Assembly: GCA_035455245.1 (NCBI GenBank)
Contig: DATIFN010000007.1
Coordinates: 1 to 43,146, forward strand
DNA from: UBA8516 sp035455245
GTDB taxonomy: Archaea; Thermoproteota; Nitrososphaeria; Nitrososphaerales; Nitrosopumilaceae
DNA length: 43,146 bases
Reading direction: 5' to 3'
The notes beneath the pieces were generated by a model, which did not search any database, was not told where the DNA came from, and saw only the letters and a list, made by a program, of their open reading frames with translations. Positions within the stretch are counted from its first letter, which is position 1; each line of letters opens with the position of its first letter. Below, piece after piece: positions 1-8,656 of this stretch. The translations under genes and the position numbers were made by a program.

Positions 1-1
1 C

Positions 2-1009
2 AGTGTTCGTGAAGATATGTACATGATTCTAGTATGGACTCCTCAGGATGCATCCTCTCCCACAGTATCAAGTGTATCCTCAACAAATGCTGACGGTACA
101 TACACTACTGGTAATACTGTTGCAGTTACTGTAACCTTTAACAAAGTTGTTACTGTAACAGGTACACCACAGCTCCAACTTGAAACTGGAACAACTGACA
201 GACTTGCAAACTATGTCAGCGGTTCAGGTACTAACACACTCACATTCAATTATCTAGTTCAAGCTGGCGACGCATCAGCTGATCTTAACTATGTAGCAAC
301 AAACTCACTAACACTAAACGGTGGAACAATCATCGATGCCTCACTAAACAACGCCGTCTTGACACTTCCAGCAACTGGTGCAGCAAATTCGCTCGCTGGA
401 AACAAGGCTATTGTGATTGATACTGCTGCGGCCTCAGGTCAGCCTATTGCAAATAATCAATCTGTGAACCTCAATGAAAATACATCTGTCGTGATCACGT
501 TGTCAGGTTCTGATCCTAATGGCGATCCTATACAATTCTTTATAGCCTCGGAACCTACTCATGGTGTTCTAAGTCTTATCAATCCTGCTACTAGGCAGGT
601 TACCTATACTCCTTGGAACTATTATGATGGCCCAGACAGCTTTACTTTTGTTACAAATGATGGGACATCAGACAGTCTTCCAGCAACTGTGAGTATAACT
701 GTAGCAAATACTGTAACAAAGACCACAAGCCGTGTATTGGTTATTAGTGTTCTAGGTAACTGGGATACAATAACTGGCTACTTTACCACTTTGGCACAAA
801 ATGGCGTTACTATAGAAACTGGTTTCACACCAGTTGAGTTTGCTCTTAACAACGGGCAACAATATACTATTGCAGCTTCAAGTTATGGTTATACCTGTTT
901 TGACCATTGGTTGGATACATCTTCAACTGTTCCGACAAGGGATATAACAGTAACAAGCGATACATTGCTGACAGCGGTTTACAGGACTAGTGCCACAGTT
1001 TGTCCATAA
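2..1009 (+). CDS. Large repeat-containing surface/exported protein, 3' part only
   Basis: The frame is open to the left edge of the window, so the real start lies upstream and only the C-terminal part (about 335 residues) is seen. Three segments are visible. Residues about 18-140 form a beta-rich Ser/Thr/Gly/Val module of the kind found repeated in large bacterial and archaeal adhesins (SwmB-like repeat). Residues about 145-235 form a cadherin/Big_9-like module with the signature SGSDPNGDPI and YTPWNYYDGPDSFTF. A last beta module of about 100 residues contains two Cys. No PEF-type tail or C-terminal membrane segment is present, so anchoring would have to come from upstream or by association. 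The module names come from recalled family patterns. The composition suggests a secreted or cell-surface protein, and no enzymatic motif is visible. Confidence 0.75.
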   Translation, partial: SVREDMYMILVWTPQDASSPTVSSVSSTNADGTYTTGNTVAVTVTFNKVVTVTGTPQLQLETGTTDRLANYVSGSGTNTLTFNYLVQAGDASADLNYVATNSLTLNGGTIIDASLNNAVLTLPATGAANSLAGNKAIVIDTAAASGQPIANNQSVNLNENTSVVITLSGSDPNGDPIQFFIASEPTHGVLSLINPATRQVTYTPWNYYDGPDSFTFVTNDGTSDSLPATVSITVANTVTKTTSRVLVISVLGNWDTITGYFTTLAQNGVTIETGFTPVEFALNNGQQYTIAASSYGYTCFDHWLDTSSTVPTRDITVTSDTLLTAVYRTSATVCP

Positions 1010-1027
1010 TCTCCTGTTGGACAAATT
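997..1027 (+). terminator. Hairpin at the stop codon followed by a T tract
   Basis: The arms 999-1005 (TTTGTCC) and 1019-1025 (GGACAAA) are perfectly complementary. They extend by a G-T and an A-T pair to a 9-bp stem with a 13-nt loop spanning the stop codon of the surface protein. A run of T follows at about 1060-1067. Archaeal termination relies mainly on U tracts, so the hairpin itself may not be needed. Confidence 0.4.
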
Positions 1028-1442
1028 CCAGATGTAGTTGCAAAGAATGACAAATGTAATTATTTTTTTCTGACTAAGGTCCTCTATATCTGTCCATTAA
1101 TTTTGGTAACCTCTATTGGCTCCAACCTACATCAGTTATGATTGACCAATAAAAAAAATCTCTAGTAATCATTTTGCTTACCAGTAAAGTTCTTCTATAT
1201 TAGATCTTTTCAAATCGTAAAGTCGTTTGCAAAAAACATAAGAAAAAATGTTTAAGAACTTACCAAAAAATAAAATTACTTCTGACATTATTTAGATCAG
1301 GTTTGTGATCGATTTTGTAGGATCTGTTTCCAAATTTGGAACGACATAAAAATAAAGGCGTGAATCTTCTAACATTATGGAGAATGGTAAGATGTGGTTA
1401 GAATGCTTTAACTTGAGACACATTGCCTTACAATAATAAATT
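1010..1442. other. Intergenic region of 433 bp without a recognisable gene
   Basis: The region is AT-rich with several T and A runs. I see no tRNA-like cloverleaf, no open frame with coding character and no long repeat. It presumably holds the termination zone of the surface protein and the promoter of the acyltransferase gene at 1443. Confidence 0.5.
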
Positions 1443-2441
1443 ATGTTATCCTTAGGAAAAAAAAATTATGCTGATACACTAAAGTGGGATATAGAAGACA
1501 TTCTTGGAGGAGTGTACCAAAGAAAAGAATTTTCTGTAGAAGGTAACTTGGCTAAGGAAATAAATTCGATATCTTCTTTAGGCGAAGCTCTAGATACAGA
1601 TTTGGCATTTTGTTCCTATGTAAACGAATCTGGAATCAAACAAATTTCAGAATCCAAAGCTGGCATTATACTGTGCAAAAAGAATTTGAAAGATTCGGTT
1701 CATCCAAAGAAAGGCTCGCTGCTAGTTTTCTTAGATAACCCAAGGCTAGCCTTTGTGATGTTTGCAAATAAAATGCAGACAGAAAGCAGTCCAAGAAAAG
1801 GAACAACAATTGGTACCTCGTCGGTTATTGAGAAAGATGTTATTATTGGTACAAATTGCTACATTGGGAATTTTGTAACCATAGGAAGAGACTGTGTAAT
1901 TGGTGATAATACAGTGATCCATGATAGAGTGACCATTACTCAGAATTGCAGGATCGGGAAAAATTGCATGATTCAATCAGGAGTAACTCTTGGGGAGGAT
2001 GGTTTTGCTTATGAAAGGCATCAAAACAATGAGCTTGAAAAATTTCCTCACCTTAAAGGCATTGTTATCGGGGATAGTGTTGAGATATACGCCAATACAA
2101 ACATTGCACGAGGATCCCTCACTGACACTGAAATTGGAGATGGTACAAGAATCGATGCTATGGTGCATATCGCTCACAATGTCAAAATAGGAAGGAATTG
2201 TCTATTAACGGGAGGAACCATAATTGGCGGAAGCGCAGTTATTGGAAACTCGTGCTGGACTGGACTAAATTGTACAATCAAAAATAAAGTCACTTTAGGA
2301 AATAACGTTATAGTTGGCTCAGGTGCAAGTGTAATTCATAATGTTTCTGACGGTGATATTGTTGCTGGGGTCCCAGCAAAATCAATCAAAGACAAGGTTT
2401 CTACAGATGAAATATTTTTAATGACTGGTAAAAAGACCTAA
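1443..2441 (+). CDS. LpxD-like left-handed beta-helix N-acyltransferase
   Basis: The 332-residue protein resembles UDP-3-O-acylglucosamine N-acyltransferase (LpxD), which moves an acyl group onto the amino group of a UDP-amino sugar. Residues about 1-110 look like the LpxD nucleotide-binding domain. Residues about 115-315 are hexapeptide repeats (patterns such as IGTNCY, IGRDCV, IGKNCM, IGNSCW) forming a left-handed beta helix. The LpxD-type stretch GEDGFAYE (184-191) and VHIAHNV with the probable catalytic His at 245 are both present, and the end has the common VAGVPAKSI motif. Archaea have no lipid A, so the acceptor is more likely an amino sugar of an exopolysaccharide or glycan. The gene stands 50 bp upstream of a glycosidase gene on the same strand and close to an epimerase and a glycosyltransferase. 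Family assignment is firm; the substrate is inference. Confidence 0.75.
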   Translation: MLSLGKKNYADTLKWDIEDILGGVYQRKEFSVEGNLAKEINSISSLGEALDTDLAFCSYVNESGIKQISESKAGIILCKKNLKDSVHPKKGSLLVFLDNPRLAFVMFANKMQTESSPRKGTTIGTSSVIEKDVIIGTNCYIGNFVTIGRDCVIGDNTVIHDRVTITQNCRIGKNCMIQSGVTLGEDGFAYERHQNNELEKFPHLKGIVIGDSVEIYANTNIARGSLTDTEIGDGTRIDAMVHIAHNVKIGRNCLLTGGTIIGGSAVIGNSCWTGLNCTIKNKVTLGNNVIVGSGASVIHNVSDGDIVAGVPAKSIKDKVSTDEIFLMTGKKT

Positions 2442-2491
2442 AAAATACAAGAGAGGAGAGATACTAAATTGGAAAATAATCAAAGGCGAAT

Positions 2492-3196
2492 ATGGTTTTG
2501 AACAAAACAGGAGTCTACGTCCCATTGTATGTGTATCCAGGAGATACTGGTATGGCACAATGGCAAAGTGTGATCAAAACAAAACTTGCCCATCCAACAG
2601 TTCCCTTTGTTGTTGTTATCAATCCCTCAAGTGGAGTTGGGAGTCACAAGGAAAGCAACTATGTAAATGGGATAAACAGGCTCAAAGAGGCACAAATAAC
2701 CGTAATTGGCTATGTCTATACTGGCTATGGCAAAAGAGACGAGGATGTTGTCAAGAAAGAAATAACCAAGTACAAGAAATGGTATAATCTTGACGGTATA
2801 ATGTTTGATGAAATGTCAAATCAAATAGGATATGAGACATATTACAAGAGTTTAGATAATTTTGCAAAATCGTTAGGAATGAAATTTACAAAAGGAAATC
2901 CAGGAACCAACGTACCTTCAAGCTATACTGATGTTGTAGATAATTTTGTGATGTATGAAAACTCGGGATATCCTGATCTTTCAAAGTTAAAAACTTTGCA
3001 TACAGATTACGATAAGAAAAACTTGTCGTTTGTATCGTACGGTGTGACAGGTCTTGATGCACAATATGTGATCCATGCAACACATTGTGTAGGATTGATG
3101 TACATTACAGATAATGTACTACCTAATCCATATGATTCAATTCCAAGCTATTTTGAAAATTTGGTTTCCATATTGGACAAAACTTGTACACAATAA
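2492..3196 (+). CDS. Spherulin-4 family glycosidase (GH135-like)
   Basis: The 234-residue protein matches the spherulation-specific family 4 pattern, a TIM-barrel family that includes fungal Sph3 (GH135), which cleaves galactosaminogalactan. Visible family marks are GVYVPLYVYPG at the start (7-17), VVVINPSSGVG (40-50), GYVYTGYGKR (70-79) and the strand end DGIMFDEMS (99-107), whose acidic residues are the likely catalytic ones. It is close to the minimal catalytic-domain length, with no added modules. There is no signal peptide or membrane segment, and the frame is closed only four codons upstream of this ATG, so a missed leader is unlikely. It follows the LpxD-like gene by 50 bp and converges with the epimerase gene, 4 bp away. 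In this setting a role in trimming or recycling an amino-sugar polymer is plausible. GH114-related enzymes are the nearest alternative. Confidence 0.75.
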   Translation: MVLNKTGVYVPLYVYPGDTGMAQWQSVIKTKLAHPTVPFVVVINPSSGVGSHKESNYVNGINRLKEAQITVIGYVYTGYGKRDEDVVKKEITKYKKWYNLDGIMFDEMSNQIGYETYYKSLDNFAKSLGMKFTKGNPGTNVPSSYTDVVDNFVMYENSGYPDLSKLKTLHTDYDKKNLSFVSYGVTGLDAQYVIHATHCVGLMYITDNVLPNPYDSIPSYFENLVSILDKTCTQ

Positions 3197-3200
3197 TATT

Positions 3201-4217
3201 TTAATTTGCTCGAAGGATAGAATTTTTTTCAAAATAATTTTTAAAAATTGTTAATCCTGATTCAAGACTTACAGTCGCTTCAAAACCTAAAAATTTTTTT
3301 GCTTTGGAAATATTTGATGAACCATCTCTAATTTCACCTATTCGTTCATTTTCGAATATGGGTTTTACATTCTGGCCAAAAATTTTCGTCATGGCATGTG
3401 CAAGATCGATTACGCTTGTCGATTTTCCAGTTGCCACATTGAAACTGTGATAACCATGTGTAATGTGGTCAGATTGTGCAGCATAAATTATTGCTTTAAC
3501 TATGTCTCCAACATAAATGAAATCTCTAGTCTGTTGTCCATTTCCATAGATTATTGGAGGTTCACCCTTTGACAATCTTTCGGCAAATTTGGTTATTACA
3601 CCAGCATACTGAGGATTTTGTCCTTCTCCATATACGTTGAAAAACCTCAAAGTAATGCCTTCCTTAATCTTGCCAGAAGAAACATAGGAACATAGAAGTG
3701 CCTCTCCAGAAACCTTACTTGCGCCGTAGGGCGATAAAGGCTCCATGACGTGATCCTCACTTATCGGAAGGATCTTTGGTTCTCCATATGCTGCCGCACT
3801 AGATGCAAAAACAAAATTTTCCACTTGATTTTTGGCGCAAGCTTCGAGTATGTTTAAAGTACCAAATTCATTAACGGTGAAAGTCTCTTCTGGGTTCGTG
3901 ATGGAATCAACAACGCTTACTTTGGCAGCAAGGTGAATACATGTATCAAATTTTCCATTTTTAAAGATGTCCAAAATATTTTCCTTGTTTCTAATATCTT
4001 GTTTAAAAAATGATATTTCATTTTCATTTGCTTTATAATTTGTTGAATTTTTGAAATTGGGATTATCACTAACATCAGACAAACCGAAAATAGTTTTTGC
4101 ATTTTCGTTTGATTTTATGTCTATTACTGTTATTTTCAAATTTTTTTGTTCTAATAATTTTCTTACCAGATGATGTCCGATAAAACCCAATCCACCAGTC
4201 ACTACTATATTTTTCAT
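3201..4217 (-). CDS. NAD-dependent sugar-nucleotide epimerase/dehydratase (GalE/PelX-like)
   Basis: The 338-residue extended short-chain dehydrogenase has the Rossmann motif GGLGFIG (8-14), a catalytic Ser around 139-140 and the YGASK pair (Tyr164, Lys168). RDFIYVGDIV and the C-terminal substrate lobe are typical of UDP-glucose or UDP-N-acetylglucosamine 4-epimerases. The length fits the family. The gene is divergent from the TPR-PelF-PelG operon (173 bp between starts) and lies next to a spherulin-4 glycosidase. A C4-epimerase making UDP-GalNAc or UDP-Gal for the neighbouring synthase is therefore a reasonable inference, as PelX and Uge3 do in Pel and galactosaminogalactan synthesis. Related 4,6-dehydratases or uronate epimerases cannot be excluded from motifs alone. 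Confidence 0.8.
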   Translation of the reverse strand: MKNIVVTGGLGFIGHHLVRKLLEQKNLKITVIDIKSNENAKTIFGLSDVSDNPNFKNSTNYKANENEISFFKQDIRNKENILDIFKNGKFDTCIHLAAKVSVVDSITNPEETFTVNEFGTLNILEACAKNQVENFVFASSAAAYGEPKILPISEDHVMEPLSPYGASKVSGEALLCSYVSSGKIKEGITLRFFNVYGEGQNPQYAGVITKFAERLSKGEPPIIYGNGQQTRDFIYVGDIVKAIIYAAQSDHITHGYHSFNVATGKSTSVIDLAHAMTKIFGQNVKPIFENERIGEIRDGSSNISKAKKFLGFEATVSLESGLTIFKNYFEKNSILRAN

Positions 4218-4340
4218 ACATCAAATTTGAAAACACCTGATAAAAAGCATTCTCCCAATTTTGGAATTACGATTTTATTTCTAATTTAGCTGATTCCGAA
4301 AGTGGTAATATGTTAAAATTAAATTAGATCCAATTGAATT

Positions 4341-4386
4341 TATGACAATGATTTAATACTGGAGAAGAAAATATGTCATTGTAATA
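4341..4386. promoter_or_regulatory. Promoter of the Pel-like operon with an 11-bp inverted repeat around the TATA box
   Basis: TATGACAATGA (4341-4351) and TCATTGTAATA (4376-4386) are inverted copies with one mismatch, separated by 24 nt. Between them lies a TATA-like TTTAATA at about 4352-4358, and the ATG follows at 4391. The geometry fits an operator embracing promoter and transcription start. No regulator gene is adjacent. Confidence 0.4.
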
Positions 4387-4390
4387 ATCT

Positions 4391-5122
4391 ATGACAGAAA
4401 AAAATAATGAGATCGATGATCAAGATTGGTATAACAGAATTACAGATACTTCGAATTTATGGCTTATTGCAACAAATCTCGAAGACGATGGAAACCTTGA
4501 GGAAGCAATCAAGATTTACTTAAAAGACGCCACGTTGTCTTGGGAAAAAGGATCACTTGTAAAGGCAGCGTTATCTTGTGCTTGTGCTGCCAGTTGTCTT
4601 GAAAAGATAGGTTACTCAAAAGTATCTCGTGCACTATACTTTGAATCAGCCACAATATATGAAAAGAACGCACAAGCCATGATGGATGTTTCAATCAGAG
4701 AGGCTCTCTGGTCATTACAGCGAGCTTACGAAAGCTGTGTTTTGGCAGGGAACACAAGAAAAGCGGAAGAATTGCTTTACAATTACAGGACGTTATTAGC
4801 TAAGATTAGTCCATTCGATGGAATTGATGAATCAAGGATCTTGTTCGAATTTAAGCTAGTCCCCATTGATATCACTCATTTTAATGAGGTTGATACCAAT
4901 AAGAAAATTACCAGAATAGATCAATCTGTAAAACCAATACCAATACCAACCGACTTGTCCATTTCTCTCGATACTTTCCTGCAGGCAAAATCATCAAATC
5001 TTCGAGTAAATGATCTTACAAGTGAAATGAATCTAAACTCTCACTACGACAAAGAATATGGCAGAATGCCTATTAATTTTAAGAGAGGAGAGGAAAAACC
5101 TGAAAACTATATTGATGATTAA
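4391..5122 (+). CDS. TPR/alpha-helical repeat protein of the Pel-like operon
   Basis: The 243-residue protein has no signal peptide or membrane segment. Residues about 20-140 are alternating helices with TPR-like spacing: NLEEAIKIYLKDATLSWEKGS, then Ala-rich pairs such as AALSCACAASCLEKIG, then a third and fourth hairpin. The C-terminal 100 residues are polar and probably flexible. The 3' end overlaps the glycosyltransferase reading frame by up to 65 bp, so the two are translationally coupled. In bacterial Pel systems PelE carries TPRs, but PelE is a membrane protein and this one is soluble, so the match is functional analogy only. A scaffold or regulatory role for the synthase is inference. 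I recognise no catalytic motif. Confidence 0.7.
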   Translation: MTEKNNEIDDQDWYNRITDTSNLWLIATNLEDDGNLEEAIKIYLKDATLSWEKGSLVKAALSCACAASCLEKIGYSKVSRALYFESATIYEKNAQAMMDVSIREALWSLQRAYESCVLAGNTRKAEELLYNYRTLLAKISPFDGIDESRILFEFKLVPIDITHFNEVDTNKKITRIDQSVKPIPIPTDLSISLDTFLQAKSSNLRVNDLTSEMNLNSHYDKEYGRMPINFKRGEEKPENYIDD

Positions 5123-6728
5123 CTGGGATAATTATCCCAATATTGCCTCTGGTGGAGTTTATGAATGGGCTAAATCACTTGTAAATGGTTTAACTGACTT
5201 TCAATTCATCATTGTCAATTGTGTATCTAATCCAAATGTTAGTGAAACTTATTCCATCCCAGACCATGTTATCAAAGTTATTGAGCTTCCACTTTTTGGA
5301 TGCCAGAGATATGAGGAATTTTTGAAGTACGAAGATACTTCCCTTGTTTCCAAAATTATCAGGACAAACAAATCATTCATTGAAAATGATTTCCGCCCAA
5401 CTTACAAAGAATTCATTTCTGAATTATTTTCTGAAACTTGTGATTCTAGTAGACTGGAATCAATAATTTTCAAATTACATCAAATTTTGGTAGAACATGA
5501 TAGCAAAAAATGTTTAGAAGATCCTCAGACTTTTGGACTATTCGTAGAATTTCTTCAGAAAGATGATCTATTCAAAAACATTCCTTTGAATGACGCATTG
5601 ATGGTCTTTCAACTCTTACAACGAATTATTCAAATTTTATCTGTAAAACTCCCGGCTGTTGATCTGATTCATACCTCAAATGCTTGGTTTCCGTCAGTGA
5701 TGGGCATATGCGCAAAAAGGGAAAATAAGTGTCCGATGATAGTGACAGAACATGGTTTAGCTTTCAAAGATTTGTTGTTAAACCAATGGCGGTATATGAA
5801 TAACGGTGCTTCAAGTATTTTATGGAAAATTCTATCAAAGAATATTACAAAGACTGTATGTAACAGCGCAGATATTGTAGCACCTGTCTGTTACTCGAAT
5901 TCCATTTTTGAGCAATCCTTAGGCTTGGATAAATCGCGAATTAAGGTAATTTATAATGGTGTTGACACCACTCGGTTCAAACCCATTGAAGTATCTCCTA
6001 TAGCCATGGAGGACAATACTGAGAATATCGATCTATATCAAAACTCTCCTCTTAATGTGACAGCGATTTCAAAAAGGAAACGACCTACCGTGGTGTATGT
6101 CGGTAGAATTGAATTACTCAAGGATGTGGGAAATCTGATAGAAGCAATAAAATTCGTGAAACAAAAACTCCCTGATATTTTATGTTTGATATATGGTACT
6201 TCCACCGATCTGGATTATGCTAAATACTGTTTCAAACTTGTCAGAGATTTCCAATTAGAAGATAACATAAAATTTATGGGAAAAACTAACGAACCTGAAC
6301 TAGCATACAACCAAGCAGATGTGGTTGTGCTTAGCAGTGTTAGAGAGGGGTTTCCATACTCTATTCTTGAGGGTATGGCTTGCGGAAAGCCAATAGTTTC
6401 AACAGATACTGGAGGGATTCGAGAGGCTGTGGAAAATTATGGCTTTCTTGTAAAATCTCGTCACCCGAATGAGCTTGGATGGGCCATAACCAAAATGCTA
6501 AAGGAAGACACTCTGAGAACACAACTTGGTAATTCCGCAAAAGAAAGAATGCTGCAGGATTTTTCCATGGAGCACTTCATAAGTGAATATAGAAATCTGT
6601 ATAATGAATTGACTACAAACCCAAACTGGGTTCCAGGTTACAAGGATGAGGAAAAAGAATCTCTGATTGAAAGCAAAACGGACTCTTCAATTGGAATTCT
6701 TAATGCCAAAAGTAGGGAGGATGGGTGA
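5058..6728 (+). CDS. pelF-like: PelF-like GT4 glycosyltransferase
   Basis: The GT-B glycosyltransferase has 556 residues from the first ATG. Its N-terminal half follows the PelF pattern: first strand TILMINWDNYP with SGGVYEW just after it, a roughly 150-residue helical insertion, then HTSNAWFPSVMG and the TEHG motif (Glu231-His232-Gly233). The C-terminal half has NGVD (300-303), VYVGRIELLKDV and the GT4 EX7E motif (Glu430 and Glu438 in EGFPYSILEG). PelF of Pseudomonas is the cytoplasmic synthase that polymerises UDP-GalNAc-type donors. The start is uncertain: a strong GAGAGGAGAGG site (5082-5092) precedes CTG 5100, TTG 5112 and ATG 5115, but ATG 5115 would cut into the first beta strand. The gene overlaps the TPR gene upstream and the exporter gene downstream. 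Family confidence is high; the exact sugar is inferred. Confidence 0.8.
   Translation: MAECLLILREERKNLKTILMINWDNYPNIASGGVYEWAKSLVNGLTDFQFIIVNCVSNPNVSETYSIPDHVIKVIELPLFGCQRYEEFLKYEDTSLVSKIIRTNKSFIENDFRPTYKEFISELFSETCDSSRLESIIFKLHQILVEHDSKKCLEDPQTFGLFVEFLQKDDLFKNIPLNDALMVFQLLQRIIQILSVKLPAVDLIHTSNAWFPSVMGICAKRENKCPMIVTEHGLAFKDLLLNQWRYMNNGASSILWKILSKNITKTVCNSADIVAPVCYSNSIFEQSLGLDKSRIKVIYNGVDTTRFKPIEVSPIAMEDNTENIDLYQNSPLNVTAISKRKRPTVVYVGRIELLKDVGNLIEAIKFVKQKLPDILCLIYGTSTDLDYAKYCFKLVRDFQLEDNIKFMGKTNEPELAYNQADVVVLSSVREGFPYSILEGMACGKPIVSTDTGGIREAVENYGFLVKSRHPNELGWAITKMLKEDTLRTQLGNSAKERMLQDFSMEHFISEYRNLYNELTTNPNWVPGYKDEEKESLIESKTDSSIGILNAKSREDG
6714..6720 (+). promoter_or_regulatory. Ribosome binding site deciding the exporter start
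   Basis: AGGGAGG lies 4 nt upstream of GTG 6725. The GTG shares bases with the TGA stop of the glycosyltransferase (GTGA), so this site supports translational coupling and the GTG start. Confidence 0.55.
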
Positions 6729-8473
6729 AGAAATTGAAGGAAGTAATTCCACAGAGAGATAAAAATAATCAGATTACATCAGAGATGCTTCAATTTGTCA
6801 GCAAGATATCGCGATCGATTTCAGAAATTCAAGAAGGGGCTAATAGTGTTGCCGATGTTTTTGTATTCCTAGAGCTTTTAGGTATTTCAGATAGGATCGC
6901 CAAAGAAAAAGGATTCTCTGGTCTTTCGGAACTTTCTCGGTATGTTTACAACTTTGTCGAGTTTTATGAGGAAAACAAGTATGGAAGACACAATAAGCAA
7001 ATGGTTGCGATGCCACAAAATCACATTAAGGAAACAAATGCTAGGTACGGTGAAACAACAAGCAACAAAACCTCTACACTTGTAAAGATCCCTAGCTTTG
7101 GTGAGAAACTTATTGAAGCCTTAAGTTTCTATTCGCCATGGCTTGCGGCGATTATTCTGCTAAACATTACCGGTTCATCATTGTGGATGGTGACTACGCT
7201 TCCTGCTGGAATAAACACTGCCTTTATTTCAGGAGTCTTCTTAGGATTAGTGCTTACTGAGGGAATAATGCAAACGTCGGGGAGGGTGCTTACCTCTTCT
7301 TTCTCGCAAAAAAATCTATCTGAGTTCAAACGAACCTTGTTAAGAACATATTTACTGATGGGTATTATTCTCGCGTCAACAACTAGTTTAATTATTATAA
7401 TCGGGTCGCTTATGAATTTTCCACTGCAACTTGCAATGATACTAGTTGGTGCTATGGTATCAATTTCATTGCACAGGACAAGCTTCCTAGTAATGTATGC
7501 ATTAAAGAAATTTAGAAATCTTATTGCATCTTATGCAGGGGGATTTCTTTCTCTGTTAGGGGTGTTTTACCTTTTACCTGATCTAATTCCTGATTTCACC
7601 ACGAGGTATTTTCTTTCCCTCGGTGTAGCATTTGCAGTCCTAAGCAGCTTTGCTGTATATTATCACTATAAGATTATCAAAGGAATCGGGCCATCTTTAC
7701 TTAGTGACAATAACCTGCCAAACTTCTATAATCCTCCTGCTGAAATTAAAAACTCAATTAAATCTGTGTTTAAAGTTCAGGTCTGGGAATCAATTCCATA
7801 TTTTGTATTTGGAACGTTTTACTTTGTTCTACTTTTTACTGACAGAGTATTGTCATGGTTATTCAACGATTTCCTCTATATCGCTTCCAATGGAACAGTG
7901 CTCCCAATGGTTTTTAATTCAGATTATCACGCTGGGGCTGATATTGCATTACTTATACTCATACCAACAATTATCATTCAACATGTAGTGATGGCACCAA
8001 TTCATCATATGGCAAGGAATAAACTGACTACATTAACCATTTCAGATACCGCATCGCTCAATAGATTCCTAAGGGGAAAATATGTTAGACTGATGATTAT
8101 AACTTTAATGTCCTCTTTAATTCCAGCCATTCTCATTAACGTTTTTGGGGAAGAACTCATGGTTCTCGCCAAAGGTTCAGAAACAAGTCTTAAGATAATG
8201 CAATATGCTTCAGTCGCTAACGTGTTGTTATCAATTTTCATGGCCAACAGTTTATTTATCACATTTCTAAACAAAGCAAAAATTCCAGCGGTTATTGTTT
8301 TCATTGGAGCATTGATAATCATAATCGCAGGTGGGATTCTTGGTAGAATTGGTTATGAAAAAATAATATTGGCATATCTTTTAGCATCTATAATAGTGTC
8401 AGCATCATCAACCTTGTTTGCAATTAAAATAATTAAAAATTCAGGGATGCGGTTTTTAGCAAGATACAGTTAG
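6725..8473 (+). CDS. pelG-like: PelG-like polysaccharide exporter membrane protein with soluble N-terminal extension
   Basis: The 582-residue protein begins with about 130 hydrophilic residues, followed by roughly 12 hydrophobic segments from about residue 135 to the end. The membrane part is of the MATE/polysaccharide-transporter type. It carries a stretch resembling PelG around 375-425: YFVLLFTDRVLSWLF, then FNSDYHAG, then LLILIPTIIIQHV. PelG forms the inner-membrane complex through which Pel polymer leaves the cytoplasm. Pseudomonas PelG has about 456 residues, so the N-terminal extension is additional; it contains predicted helices (SELSRYVYNFVEFYEE) but no domain I recognise. The GTG start overlaps the stop of the PelF-like gene by 3 bp, strong evidence that the two act together. 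A generic Wzx-like flippase is the alternative reading. Confidence 0.7.
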   Translation: MKKLKEVIPQRDKNNQITSEMLQFVSKISRSISEIQEGANSVADVFVFLELLGISDRIAKEKGFSGLSELSRYVYNFVEFYEENKYGRHNKQMVAMPQNHIKETNARYGETTSNKTSTLVKIPSFGEKLIEALSFYSPWLAAIILLNITGSSLWMVTTLPAGINTAFISGVFLGLVLTEGIMQTSGRVLTSSFSQKNLSEFKRTLLRTYLLMGIILASTTSLIIIIGSLMNFPLQLAMILVGAMVSISLHRTSFLVMYALKKFRNLIASYAGGFLSLLGVFYLLPDLIPDFTTRYFLSLGVAFAVLSSFAVYYHYKIIKGIGPSLLSDNNLPNFYNPPAEIKNSIKSVFKVQVWESIPYFVFGTFYFVLLFTDRVLSWLFNDFLYIASNGTVLPMVFNSDYHAGADIALLILIPTIIIQHVVMAPIHHMARNKLTTLTISDTASLNRFLRGKYVRLMIITLMSSLIPAILINVFGEELMVLAKGSETSLKIMQYASVANVLLSIFMANSLFITFLNKAKIPAVIVFIGALIIIIAGGILGRIGYEKIILAYLLASIIVSASSTLFAIKIIKNSGMRFLARYS

Positions 8474-8656
8474 TGTATTTCACTTTACGGTCTTCAACCA
8501 AATACATTTTAGACTTTTTAAAACTTTTGAATTTGTGAATTAATTAAGTGTTGAATATTTTTTTATTAGAATGACATTGAAATTCTTCGAAATGTCTTTG
8601 TTTTTGATGCATCGCATGGAAACAAGAAAGGAGTTCTTACAGGAAATAAAATATCT

